From: Mycobacterium sp. E1214
GTDB taxonomy: Bacteria > Actinomycetota > Actinomycetes > Mycobacteriales > Mycobacteriaceae
Length of the DNA stretch: 64,000 nucleotides
Direction: 5' to 3'
Assembly (NCBI RefSeq): GCF_001666755.1
Contig: NZ_LZJC01000140.1
Coordinates: 42,545 to 106,544 of the forward strand
A program made the position numbers and the translations under genes. Shown here one piece after another: positions 43,160 through 50,711 of this stretch. How positions within the stretch are numbered: the stretch's first letter is position 1; each line of letters starts with the position of its first letter. A model generated the notes under the pieces. That model searched no databases. It saw only the letters and a list, made by a program, of their open reading frames with translations, and had not been told where the DNA came from.

Positions 43160-43915
43160 TCAGCCCAGCGCTGTGACCTTGTCCATCATCGCGTGCGCGA
43201 CCTCGACGGCGCTGGTAGAGAGGTCGGCCGTCCCCGGGTCGGAGGGTCGCCGACCGTTGAAGAAGACGACCTCGACGTCGACCAGGCAGTTCGACCGGAC
43301 GCCCAGCGCCCGCGCCTCCGGCGAGGGCCGCAGCGGCGGGAGATTGGGTATGACCGACGAGGCGAGCTTGGTTGCCGCGATGACGGACGGATCGGCGAGG
43401 CGGACGTCGCTGATGGCGTTGGTCGTGTTGACCGGACCGCTCTGCTCGGACGTCGTCATGCCGTTGCACCGCTGCCACTGCTGGGAGAACTGCGCGAACA
43501 TCTGCTGCGCCTGCGCGGCCGACGGCAGCGTCACCACGCCCTCCATCACGCCGACCACCTGCGCCGGATCGCCGTTGTTCCACCACTCCTCGGCCGCGAG
43601 GTCCCGGACATCCGCGGACTGGTAGACGCTCTTCTGCAGCATCGCCGTCACGCCCAGGCACCCGTCCTGCGACCGCAGGACGTCGTACAGCTTGTCCGGT
43701 CCGCCGACGTCGACGCCCTCCCGGGTGACGAAGGTCTGTGCGAAGAGTCGCGACAGGTCGACGTTGTCGAGCAGGACCCGCTGAACCGTCGCGCCGAACA
43801 GCGGCCGCGGTTTCAGGTTCGGGGCCGGTACCGCCGTGCCGCTCACCGCCACCCCACAACCCACCGCCGACGCGGCGACCACCGCCAGCGCCGCCACCGT
43901 CTTCACCACGCGCAT
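43160..43915 (-). CDS. LppR-like lipoprotein with PknH-type sensor domain, paralog 2
   Basis: A 251-residue lipoprotein starting MRVVKTVAALAVVAASAVGC with the lipobox Cys at residue 20. The same block order as its neighbours: QDGCLGVTAMLQKSVYQSAD, MEGVVTLPSAAQAQQMFAQF, QWQRCNGMTT, SNCLVDVEVVFFN, VAHAMMDKV. Four Cys could make two disulfides. It lies 269 bp from paralog 1 and 31 bp from paralog 3, so it may be cotranscribed with paralog 3 and lepA. Confidence 0.82.
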   Translation of the reverse strand: MRVVKTVAALAVVAASAVGCGVAVSGTAVPAPNLKPRPLFGATVQRVLLDNVDLSRLFAQTFVTREGVDVGGPDKLYDVLRSQDGCLGVTAMLQKSVYQSADVRDLAAEEWWNNGDPAQVVGVMEGVVTLPSAAQAQQMFAQFSQQWQRCNGMTTSEQSGPVNTTNAISDVRLADPSVIAATKLASSVIPNLPPLRPSPEARALGVRSNCLVDVEVVFFNGRRPSDPGTADLSTSAVEVAHAMMDKVTALG

Positions 43916-43946
43916 CGTCTCCCCCTCGCCAGCACGTCGGGTTGCA

Positions 43947-44684
43947 TCAGCTCACCGCCAACCTGTCCATGATGGCGTGCGCGATCTGGATTCCGCTGGT
44001 TTTCATGTCGGCATTGCCCTGGTTCGCGGGGTCGCCGTTACCGATGAACTCCACCGCAACCTCCACGAGATGGTTGCCCCGGACGCCGAGGGCACGCGCA
44101 ACCGGTTGCGGGTAGTCGACGGCCTGAGGACCGGACGATCCCAGGACGCTTGCCGCGACCACCGAATCAGCCACGCGGACATCGGATATGGCGCGCACGC
44201 CGTGGGGCTTGACGTACTCCGACGTCACGGTGGTGCCGTCGCACGCCTGCCATTGCGCGGCGAACTTCGCGAACGCGGCGGCGGCGTCTTGCGGGGTGGG
44301 AAGCGACACCACCCCCTCTTGGACGTCATCGACCCTGACGGGTTGATACGGGGCCGCCCACATGACGGTCTCGACCTCCAGCACCGGTACGGACGCGTAG
44401 GCGATGGCCGCCGACGCGAACGCCACCCCGATGCACTGGGCGGGCGTCGCGTTGTCCTGGTTGGTGCCCAACTTCTCCCGCCCGCCGTGGTGCGGCCCCC
44501 ACGTCGGATGTTTTTTGAACGGCTGAGCCAGCAGATTGCCCAGCGTCTCGCCGTCGAGGAGCAGCTGCTTGTCGTGCGTTGGTGTGGGATTCGACGCGGG
44601 CCGGGCCGCGCCGTCGACGGTCTTCGCGCAGCCAGTCGCCAGCAGCACCGTCAACACCACGACGGCGCAGCGGCGGTTGATCAC
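43947..44684 (-). CDS. LppR-like lipoprotein with PknH-type sensor domain, paralog 3
   Basis: A 245-residue lipoprotein with GTG start at 44684 that shares GTGA with the lepA stop, so it is translationally coupled to lepA. Signal VINRRCAVVVLTVLLATGC with lipobox ATGC. Sensor-domain blocks: AQCIGVAFASAAIAYASVPV, QEGVVSLPTPQDAAAAFAKF, QWQACDGTTV, and QIAHAIMDRL at the end; here the third motif is GNHLVEVAVEF, with His replacing the Cys seen in the other two paralogs, which suggests loss of one disulfide. A much longer in-frame reading through lepA is an artefact. Confidence 0.8.
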   Translation of the reverse strand: MINRRCAVVVLTVLLATGCAKTVDGAARPASNPTPTHDKQLLLDGETLGNLLAQPFKKHPTWGPHHGGREKLGTNQDNATPAQCIGVAFASAAIAYASVPVLEVETVMWAAPYQPVRVDDVQEGVVSLPTPQDAAAAFAKFAAQWQACDGTTVTSEYVKPHGVRAISDVRVADSVVAASVLGSSGPQAVDYPQPVARALGVRGNHLVEVAVEFIGNGDPANQGNADMKTSGIQIAHAIMDRLAVS

Positions 44685-46522
44685 TTCTTGCCCTTGTCCC
44701 CCGCGGCGTCGGCGGACAGCGCCGCGACGAAGGCCTCCTGCGGGACGTCCACCCGGCCAATGGTCTTCATCCGCTTCTTGCCCTCTTTTTGCTTCTCGAG
44801 CAGTTTGCGCTTGCGGGTGATGTCGCCGCCGTAGCACTTGGACAGCACGTCCTTGCGGATCGCCCGAATGTTCTCGCGCGCAATGATTTTCGATCCGATC
44901 GCGGCCTGCACCGGCACCTCGAATTGCTGGCGCGGAATCAGCTCCTTGAGCTTGGTGGTCATCTTGTTGCCGTAGGCCGCCGCGCCGTCCTTGTGCACGA
45001 TCGCGCTGAACGCGTCGACCGGCTCGCCCTGCAACAGGATGTCGACCTTGACCAGCGACGCCTCCTGCTCGCCGGCCTCCTCGTAGTCCAGGCTGGCGTA
45101 GCCCCGGGTACGCGACTTCAGGGAGTCGAAGAAGTCGAAGATGATCTCGCCCAGCGGCAGCGTGTAGCGCAGCTCGACCCGCTCCGGCGACAGGTAGTCC
45201 ATGCCGCCCAACTCGCCGCGACGCGCCTGGCACAGCTCCATGATGGTGCCGATGAACTCGCTGGGCGCGATGATGGTCGTCTTGACGACCGGCTCGAAGA
45301 CCGTGCCGATCTTGCCTTCGGGCCAGTCGGACGGGTTGGTGACCCGGATCTCGGTGCCGTCGTCCTTGATCACCCGGTACACCACGTTCGGCGACGTGGA
45401 GATCAGGTCCAGGTCGAACTCGCGCTCGAGCCGCTCGCGGGTGATCTCCATGTGCAGCAGGCCGAGAAACCCGCAGCGGAAGCCGAAACCCAGCGCGACC
45501 GAGGTCTCCGGTTCGTAGGTGAGGGCGGCGTCGTTGAGCTGCAGCTTGTCCAGGGCGTCGCGCAGGTTCGGGTAGTCGGACCCGTCGACGGGGTACAGGC
45601 CGGAGTACACCATCGGCTTGGGCTCGCGGTACCCGGTGAGCGCCTCCTTGGCCCCGTGCCGGGCCGTCGTCACGGTGTCACCGACCTTGGACTGGCGGAC
45701 GTCTTTCACGCCGGTGATCAGGTAGCCCACCTCGCCCACGCCCAGGCCGTCGCTGGCCTTCGGCTCGGGCGAGACGATGCCGACCTCGAGCAGCTCGTGG
45801 GTGGCGCCGGTGGACATCATCGCGATGCGCTCGCGCGGCGTGATCTTGCCGTCGACCACCCGGACGTAGGTGACCACGCCGCGGTAGATGTCATACACCG
45901 AGTCGAAGATCATCGCCCGCGTCGGCGCGTCGGCGTCGCCCTGGGGCGCCGGCACCTGCCGGACCACCTCGTCGAGCAGGGCCGCCACCCCCTCGCCGGT
46001 CTTGCCGGACACCCGCAGCACGTCGTCGGGTTCGCAGCCGATGATGTGGGCCAGTTCGCCGGCGTAGCGGTCGGGGTCGGCGGCGGGCAGGTCGATCTTG
46101 TTCAGCACCGGGATGATGGTCAGGTCGCGGTCCAGCGCCAGGTACAGGTTGGCCAGCGTCTGCGCCTCGATGCCCTGCGCGGCGTCGACCAGCAGCACCG
46201 CGCCCTCGCACGCCTCCAGCGCGCGGGACACCTCGTAGGTGAAGTCGACGTGCCCGGGGGTGTCGATCAGGTGCAGCACGAACTGTTCGTCGCCGACCTT
46301 CCAGGGCAGCCGCACGTTCTGCGCCTTGATGGTGATGCCGCGCTCGCGCTCGATGTCCATCCGGTCGAGGTATTGGGCGCGCATCGACCGCTCGTCGACG
46401 ACGCCGGTCAGCTGCAGCATCCGGTCCGCCAGCGTGGACTTGCCGTGATCGATGTGGGCGATGATGCAGAAATTCCGAATCTGCGCCGGCGCGGTGAAGG
46501 TCTTGTCGGCGAAACTGCTGAT
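44681..46522 (-). CDS. lepA: LepA (EF4) ribosomal back-translocase GTPase
   Basis: About 613 residues. GTPase motifs: AHIDHGKST (residues 22-30), DTPGHVDF, NKIDLPAADPDRY; LepA-specific C-terminus with KRKLLEKQKEGKKRMKTIG, which enters the ribosomal A/P site. The first ATG in frame is at 46420, inside the protein after the P-loop, so it cannot be the true start. Between the upstream in-frame stop (about 46634) and the P-loop there is no ATG, GTG or TTG; AGGAG at 46529-46533 is 6 nt before ATC (46522-46520) and abuts ATT (46528). I therefore place the start at the ATC, giving ISSFADKTFTAPAQIRNFC. Followed by a coupled lipoprotein gene. Confidence 0.92.
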   Translation of the reverse strand: MSSFADKTFTAPAQIRNFCIIAHIDHGKSTLADRMLQLTGVVDERSMRAQYLDRMDIERERGITIKAQNVRLPWKVGDEQFVLHLIDTPGHVDFTYEVSRALEACEGAVLLVDAAQGIEAQTLANLYLALDRDLTIIPVLNKIDLPAADPDRYAGELAHIIGCEPDDVLRVSGKTGEGVAALLDEVVRQVPAPQGDADAPTRAMIFDSVYDIYRGVVTYVRVVDGKITPRERIAMMSTGATHELLEVGIVSPEPKASDGLGVGEVGYLITGVKDVRQSKVGDTVTTARHGAKEALTGYREPKPMVYSGLYPVDGSDYPNLRDALDKLQLNDAALTYEPETSVALGFGFRCGFLGLLHMEITRERLEREFDLDLISTSPNVVYRVIKDDGTEIRVTNPSDWPEGKIGTVFEPVVKTTIIAPSEFIGTIMELCQARRGELGGMDYLSPERVELRYTLPLGEIIFDFFDSLKSRTRGYASLDYEEAGEQEASLVKVDILLQGEPVDAFSAIVHKDGAAAYGNKMTTKLKELIPRQQFEVPVQAAIGSKIIARENIRAIRKDVLSKCYGGDITRKRKLLEKQKEGKKRMKTIGRVDVPQEAFVAALSADAAGDKGKK

Positions 46523-46646
46523 GGGAATCTCCTGGTGTAGGGGCGTTCGAGCGGCCGAACTCGGCAGCCTCCAGGGTATCCATGCAGGCCCGCGCGAACC
46601 TACTTGGACGCCGTGGCACCCGGCCGCCGACGTCTAAACTGCGTGT

Positions 46647-47258
46647 ATGGCGTCTGCCCGGAAATCGCAGTGGAAGACGTTCCAGCGGTTCGCCGAGAGC
46701 CTGGTGTTCAATGCCGTCAGTGGTTCTCCGCGGCTCGCGCGGCACGTCCAAACCTCGCAGACGGTGTTGCGCGAGCTGCAGCACGCCGTGAAGATCACCG
46801 CGAACGTCATCGCCGCCGCCACGCCGCAGCCGGCGGCCGAGATCGCCGCGGGCCGCCCGGTCACCAGCGCCAGCTCCCCGACCGCGCACCGGGCGCGCAA
46901 GCTGATCTACGCGCCGAGCCTGGACGGTCGCGCGGATCCGGGCGAGATCGTGTGGACGTGGGTGGCCTACGAGGACGACCCGAGCCAGGGCAAGGACCGC
47001 CCGGTGCTGGTGGTCGGCCGGGAGCGCAGTGTGCTGCTGGGACTGATGCTGTCCAGCCACGAACACCACGCCGGCGAGCGCGACTGGGTCGGCATCGGCG
47101 CGGGCGCGTGGGACTACGAGGGCAGGCAGAGCTGGGTCCGGCTGGACCGGGTGCTCGACGTGCCCGAGGAGGGCATTCGCCGTGAGGGCGCCATCCTGGA
47201 CCGCGAGGTCTTCGACGTCGTGGCCGCGCGGCTGCGCGCGGACTATTCGTGGAGCTGA
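46647..47258 (+). CDS. PemK/MazF-fold family protein (Rv2405-like)
   Basis: A 203-residue protein. Residues 1-90 are basic and Ala-rich with no clear domain. From about 95 the sequence EIVWTWVAYEDDPSQGKDRP VLVV matches the start of PemK/MazF-like toxins (a conserved KxRPVLVVG core), followed by LLGLMLSSHEHH. No antitoxin gene is adjacent and the protein is longer than typical MazF (about 110), so a toxin role is not established. It diverges from lepA, with 124 bp between the starts, and corresponds in position to Rv2405. Confidence 0.7.
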   Translation: MASARKSQWKTFQRFAESLVFNAVSGSPRLARHVQTSQTVLRELQHAVKITANVIAAATPQPAAEIAAGRPVTSASSPTAHRARKLIYAPSLDGRADPGEIVWTWVAYEDDPSQGKDRPVLVVGRERSVLLGLMLSSHEHHAGERDWVGIGAGAWDYEGRQSWVRLDRVLDVPEEGIRREGAILDREVFDVVAARLRADYSWS

Positions 47259-47260
47259 AC

Positions 47261-47474
47261 GCCGCGCGGGAGCGCGGTGAGGAGGAGTCGGGCCGTCAGC
47301 CTCGCTGACGACGATGCGCCGCGCCTGCGCGCGGCGAGGAGGAGTCGGGCCGTCAGCCTCGCTCGACGACGATGCGCCGCGCGGGAGCGCGGTGAGGAGG
47401 AGTCGGGCCGTCAGCCTCGCTCGACGACGATGCGCCGCACGAGAGCGCGGTGAGGAGGAGTCGGGCCGTCAGCC
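47261..47474. repeat. 57-58 bp tandem repeat, about 3.7 copies
   Basis: The core gaggaggagtcgggccgtca recurs at 47279, 47336, 47394 and 47452 (spacings 57, 58, 58). Full units run 47279-47335, 47336-47393 and 47394-47451; partial units flank them. The units differ at only a few bases (for example cctgcgcgcggc, cgggagcgcggt, cgagagcgcggt). The last partial copy covers the stop codon of the CBS-domain gene. It resembles a MIRU/VNTR-type locus. Confidence 0.88.
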
Positions 47475-47897
47475 TTGCGTGATGTAGGAGTGCAGCTGTT
47501 GCTGCTCGGCCTCGAGTTCCTCCATGCGGGTCTTCACGACGTCGCCGATGCTGACGATGCCGATCAGCTCCGTGCCGTCGAGCACCGGCACGTGCCGCAC
47601 CCGGTTGTTGGTCATCAGCGCGCTCAGCGAGTCGACGGTGTCGGACTTGGTGCAGGTCGCGACCATGGTCGTCATGATGTGCGACACCGGGCGGTTCAGG
47701 ACGTCGGGGCCTTGGGCGTGCAGTTGGCGCACGACGTCGCGCTCCGAGGCGATGCCGACGACCCCCTCGGCGCCGACCACGACCATGGCGCCGATGTTGC
47801 GCTCGGCGAGGCCCGCGAGCAGCTCGCTGACCGTCGCGTCCGGGGAGACGGTCGCCACCGCGGCGCCCTTGTTTCGCAAGACGTCCGAAATCCGCAT
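47469..47897 (-). CDS. CBS-domain pair protein (Rv2406c-like)
   Basis: A 142-residue protein made of two CBS domains: MRISDVLRNKGAAVATVSPD to about residue 60 (IGAMVVVGAEGVVGIASERD) and VSHIMTTMVATCTKSDTVDS to about 120 (RHVPVLDGTELIGIVSIGD), with a short helical Gln/Glu-rich tail. CBS pairs bind adenine nucleotides; the partner is unknown. Same length as M. tuberculosis Rv2406c. The ATG follows AGGAGG, and a consensus CRP site lies just upstream. Confidence 0.9.
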   Translation of the reverse strand: MRISDVLRNKGAAVATVSPDATVSELLAGLAERNIGAMVVVGAEGVVGIASERDVVRQLHAQGPDVLNRPVSHIMTTMVATCTKSDTVDSLSALMTNNRVRHVPVLDGTELIGIVSIGDVVKTRMEELEAEQQQLHSYITQG

Positions 47898-47910
47898 CAG
47901 GCCTCCTCGA

Positions 47911-47926
47911 TGTGATCCGCTTCACA
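47911..47926. promoter_or_regulatory. consensus CRP (cAMP receptor) binding site
   Basis: TGTGATCCGCTTCACA is a perfect TGTGA-N6-TCACA palindrome in the 147 bp between the divergent CBS gene and the RNase Z-like gene. It is 13 bp from the CBS start codon, downstream of a -10-like TAGCCT on that strand, so it would more likely repress than activate the CBS gene; it could activate the divergent gene. Confidence 0.75.
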
Positions 47927-48044
47927 CCAGGCTACGGCTAAGCACGTCGGCGCAAAAGCCATCGATGGGAGCGGCCCGATCGCGTGCGGCCGGGCGGCGC
48001 CGATCCCGAGACACGGCAGCGGCCCCGGCTGCAAGATGAGGGCC

Positions 48045-48911
48045 ATGATCGAGATCGTTTTGCTGGGCACCGGAAGCCCCATTCCCGATCCGCGCCGCGC
48101 CGGGCCGTCGACGCTCGTCCGAGCGGGTGGCCAGGTGTTCCTGGTGGACTGCGGCCGCGGTGTGCTGCAGCGCGCGGCCGCGGTCGGCGTGGGCGCGGCC
48201 GGCCTGTCGGCGCTGCTGCTCACCCATCTGCACAGCGACCACATCGGCGACCTGGGCGACGTCCTCATCACGCGGTGGATCAGCACGTTCACGCCCGACC
48301 CCGCGCCGTTGCCGATCATCGGCCCGCCCGGCACCGCCGAGGCGGTGCAGGCCACGCTCGAGGCGTTTCGCCACGACATCGGTTACCGGCTGGCACACCA
48401 CGCCGACCTGACCGGGCCGCCGGCGGTGCAGGTCCACGAACACACCGAGGGGCCGGTTTGGGACCGCGACGGCGTGACGATTCGGGTCGGCCCGACCGAT
48501 CACCGACCGGTGGCCCCCACGCTCGGGTTCCGCGTCGAGCACGGCGAGGCGTCGGCGGTGCTGGCCGGCGACACCGTCCCCTGCGCCGGGCTGGACCGGC
48601 TGGCCGCCGGTGCCGGCGCGTTGGTGCACACCGTCGTCCGCAAGGACCTGATCTCCGCCATCCCCCAGCAGCGGCTGCGCGACATCTGCGACTACCACTC
48701 CTCGGTCGAGGAGGCGGCCGCCACCGCCGCCCGCGCGGGCGTAGGCACGCTCGTCCTGACCCATTACGTGCCGGCGCTGGTTCCGGGCCAGGAGGACCAG
48801 TGGCGCGCGCTGGCGGCCACCGCCTTCGACGGCCGCGTCGAACTCGGCGACGACCTGCACCGCGTGCAGGTCGAGGCGCGCCCGCAGAGCGCGGCTACGC
48901 CAGCCGGGTGA
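48045..48911 (+). CDS. RNase Z / metallo-beta-lactamase-fold hydrolase (Rv2407-like)
   Basis: A 288-residue metallo-hydrolase of the RNase Z (ElaC) type. Metal-binding HxHxDH is in LTHLHSDHIGDLGDV near residue 58; further ligands in GPTDHRPV, VLAGDT (Asp) and LTHYVP (His). The N-terminus MIEIVLLGTGSPIPDPRRAG is characteristic. Role in the family: cutting the 3' trailer of tRNA precursors lacking CCA. An alternative ATG three codons upstream (48036) is possible. The 3' end overlaps the convergent transglutaminase gene by 17 bp. Confidence 0.85.
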   Translation: MIEIVLLGTGSPIPDPRRAGPSTLVRAGGQVFLVDCGRGVLQRAAAVGVGAAGLSALLLTHLHSDHIGDLGDVLITRWISTFTPDPAPLPIIGPPGTAEAVQATLEAFRHDIGYRLAHHADLTGPPAVQVHEHTEGPVWDRDGVTIRVGPTDHRPVAPTLGFRVEHGEASAVLAGDTVPCAGLDRLAAGAGALVHTVVRKDLISAIPQQRLRDICDYHSSVEEAAATAARAGVGTLVLTHYVPALVPGQEDQWRALAATAFDGRVELGDDLHRVQVEARPQSAATPAG

Positions 48912-49734
48912 CCTCCACGATCACGTCGAGGTCGGTCGCGCCCTCACCGGAGTAGATGCCTTTCAGCGGGGACACGTCGGCGTAGTCGCGGCCCTCGCCG
49001 ACGCTGACGTACTGCTCGGTGATCGTGGTGGCGTTGGTCGGGTCATAGCTCCACCACTCACCCGTCCACGCCTCGATCCAGGCGTGGCTGCGCCCGTCGA
49101 CGGTGTCCCCGACGACCGCGTCGGCCTTGGGGTGCAGGTATCCGGACACGTAACGGGACGGAATTCCGCTGGCGCGCAACAACATCAGCGATAGGTGCAC
49201 GAAGTCCTGGCACACACCCTTGCCGGCCTTCAGCGCGTCCAGGCCTGATGAGTGCACGCTGGTGGTGCCCGGCAGGTATTCGAGCTCGTTGCGGACCCAA
49301 TTGGCCACGGCCACAACCGCTTCGGCCGGCTGGCAACTCTTGGTCAGTTTCTTGGCCACCGAGACGACCCGCTTGCTGGCCGGCGTGTGCTCGGTGGGTC
49401 GCAACAGCTCGTCATAGCGATCGATGACGGCGTCGGTGCGCAGTTCGTCCCACCCGATGTCGGCCTGCACCGGCTCGGGCCGCTCGGTCTCCACGACGGA
49501 GGACGACATCACCGTGAGGTCGGTGTGCGGCGCGTGCAGGTCGAACGCCGTCACCGCGGTGCCCCAGTAATCGACGTAGCGATACGACCGGGTGGCGGGA
49601 ATGGTCTCGACGCGGTTCAGGACGACGTTTTGCCGGCCGGTCGAGCGGGGCGTCAGCCGGGCCTCGTTGTAGGACGCGGTCACCGGCGACTGGTAGGCGT
49701 AGCCGGTGGTGTGCACGACCCGCAATCTCCACAT
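48895..49734 (-). CDS. transglutaminase-like protein of the ATP-grasp/alpha-E cluster (Rv2409c-like)
   Basis: A 279-residue protein with N-terminal bacterial transglutaminase domain (MWRLRVVHTTGYAYQSPVTA, typical beta-rich start) and the cysteine-protease-like core: Cys in GKGVCQDFVHLSLMLLRASG near residue 173, His in RSHAWIEAWTG near 215, Asp in WWSYDPTN near 230. The triad is complete. The ATG at 49734 overlaps the alpha-E gene stop (ATGA). Always found with the two genes upstream in many bacteria (established), where a peptide ligation/modification role has been predicted. Confidence 0.88.
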   Translation of the reverse strand: MWRLRVVHTTGYAYQSPVTASYNEARLTPRSTGRQNVVLNRVETIPATRSYRYVDYWGTAVTAFDLHAPHTDLTVMSSSVVETERPEPVQADIGWDELRTDAVIDRYDELLRPTEHTPASKRVVSVAKKLTKSCQPAEAVVAVANWVRNELEYLPGTTSVHSSGLDALKAGKGVCQDFVHLSLMLLRASGIPSRYVSGYLHPKADAVVGDTVDGRSHAWIEAWTGEWWSYDPTNATTITEQYVSVGEGRDYADVSPLKGIYSGEGATDLDVIVEVTRLA

Positions 49735-50711
49735 CAGGCGTCCGCCTTTCCGGCGGCCAGCGGGGTGCGGCGGGTGGCGTCCGACCACGCCACCCAGGGC
49801 GTGACGTGAAAGTACTGCAGCGACAACGCTTCCCCGACGTCGCGGCAGGTGCGCTGCAGGCCGGCCAAGCGGCTCTCCAACGACTCCAGCAGCACGCCAG
49901 GGTGGACGAATTCGAGCTCGCTGCGCGCCTGCCCGAGCAGCCGCTGCGCCTCGGCCGTCGCGCCGATCCGGCTGGGCCGGTTGTGCAGGAGCTCTTCGAG
50001 GTTGTGTTCGGCCAGCCGCAGCGAGTAGAACACCGAGCGCGGAAACAGCCTGTCCAGCAACATGAATTCGACCACCCGGGCCGCGTCCAACACGCCGCGG
50101 TAGGTGCGCAGGTAGGTGTCGTGCGCCCCCGCCGAGCGCAGTAGGGTCACCCAGGCCGGGGACGACGCGCTGTCCCCCACCCGGGAGAGCAGCAGCCGCA
50201 CGGTCATGTCGACGCGCTCGATCGCGCGGCCCAGCACCATGAACCGGTAGCCGTCGTCGCGCGACAGCGTCGAGTCGGCCAGGCCGGCGAACATCGCCGC
50301 GCGGCCCTCGATGAATGACAGGAACTCGTGCGGCCCAAGGCGTTTGGCGGCCCGCTCCCGTTCGGGTAGCGCATTGTAGGTGGTGTTGAGGCATTCCCAG
50401 ATCTCGCTGGACGTCACCTCGCGGGCGGACTTGGCGTTCTCACGGGCCGCCGTGATCGCGTCGACGATCGAGCTGCCGCCGCGAGTGTTGGTGTTGTAGG
50501 CGACCAGGTCGGTCAGCGACCAGACGTCCAGGTGGTGGTCGGGGGGTTCGATGCCCAGCACCCGCAGCAGCAGCCGCGACGCCTGGTCCGGGTCGACGCT
50601 GGAGTCTTCGAGCAGTTGGTGCAAAACCACGTCCAGGATGCGCGCGGTGTCGTCCGCGCGCTCCACGTAGCGGCCAATCCAGAACAGCGCCTCGGCGTTT
50701 CGGGCCAGCAT
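49734..50711 (-). CDS. alpha-E domain protein (Rv2410c-like)
   Basis: A 325-residue, almost wholly helical protein of the alpha-E family (DUF403), starting MLARNAEALFWIGRYVERAD, a highly conserved block. Further blocks: TSSEIWECLNTTYNALPERE and RFMVLGRAIERVDMTVRLL. No catalytic mechanism is known. Its ATG overlaps the ATP-grasp gene stop by one base, and its stop overlaps the transglutaminase ATG, so the three are translated as a unit. Confidence 0.88.
   Translation of the reverse strand: MLARNAEALFWIGRYVERADDTARILDVVLHQLLEDSSVDPDQASRLLLRVLGIEPPDHHLDVWSLTDLVAYNTNTRGGSSIVDAITAARENAKSAREVTSSEIWECLNTTYNALPERERAAKRLGPHEFLSFIEGRAAMFAGLADSTLSRDDGYRFMVLGRAIERVDMTVRLLLSRVGDSASSPAWVTLLRSAGAHDTYLRTYRGVLDAARVVEFMLLDRLFPRSVFYSLRLAEHNLEELLHNRPSRIGATAEAQRLLGQARSELEFVHPGVLLESLESRLAGLQRTCRDVGEALSLQYFHVTPWVAWSDATRRTPLAAGKADA

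Noticed and set aside
46647..47258. Toxin-antitoxin module
   Set aside because: The protein has a PemK/MazF-like core, but no antitoxin gene precedes or follows it and it carries a long N-terminal extension, so I did not call a TA system.
47261..47474. CRISPR array
   Set aside because: The units are head-to-tail near-identical copies without unique spacers, so this is a simple tandem repeat.
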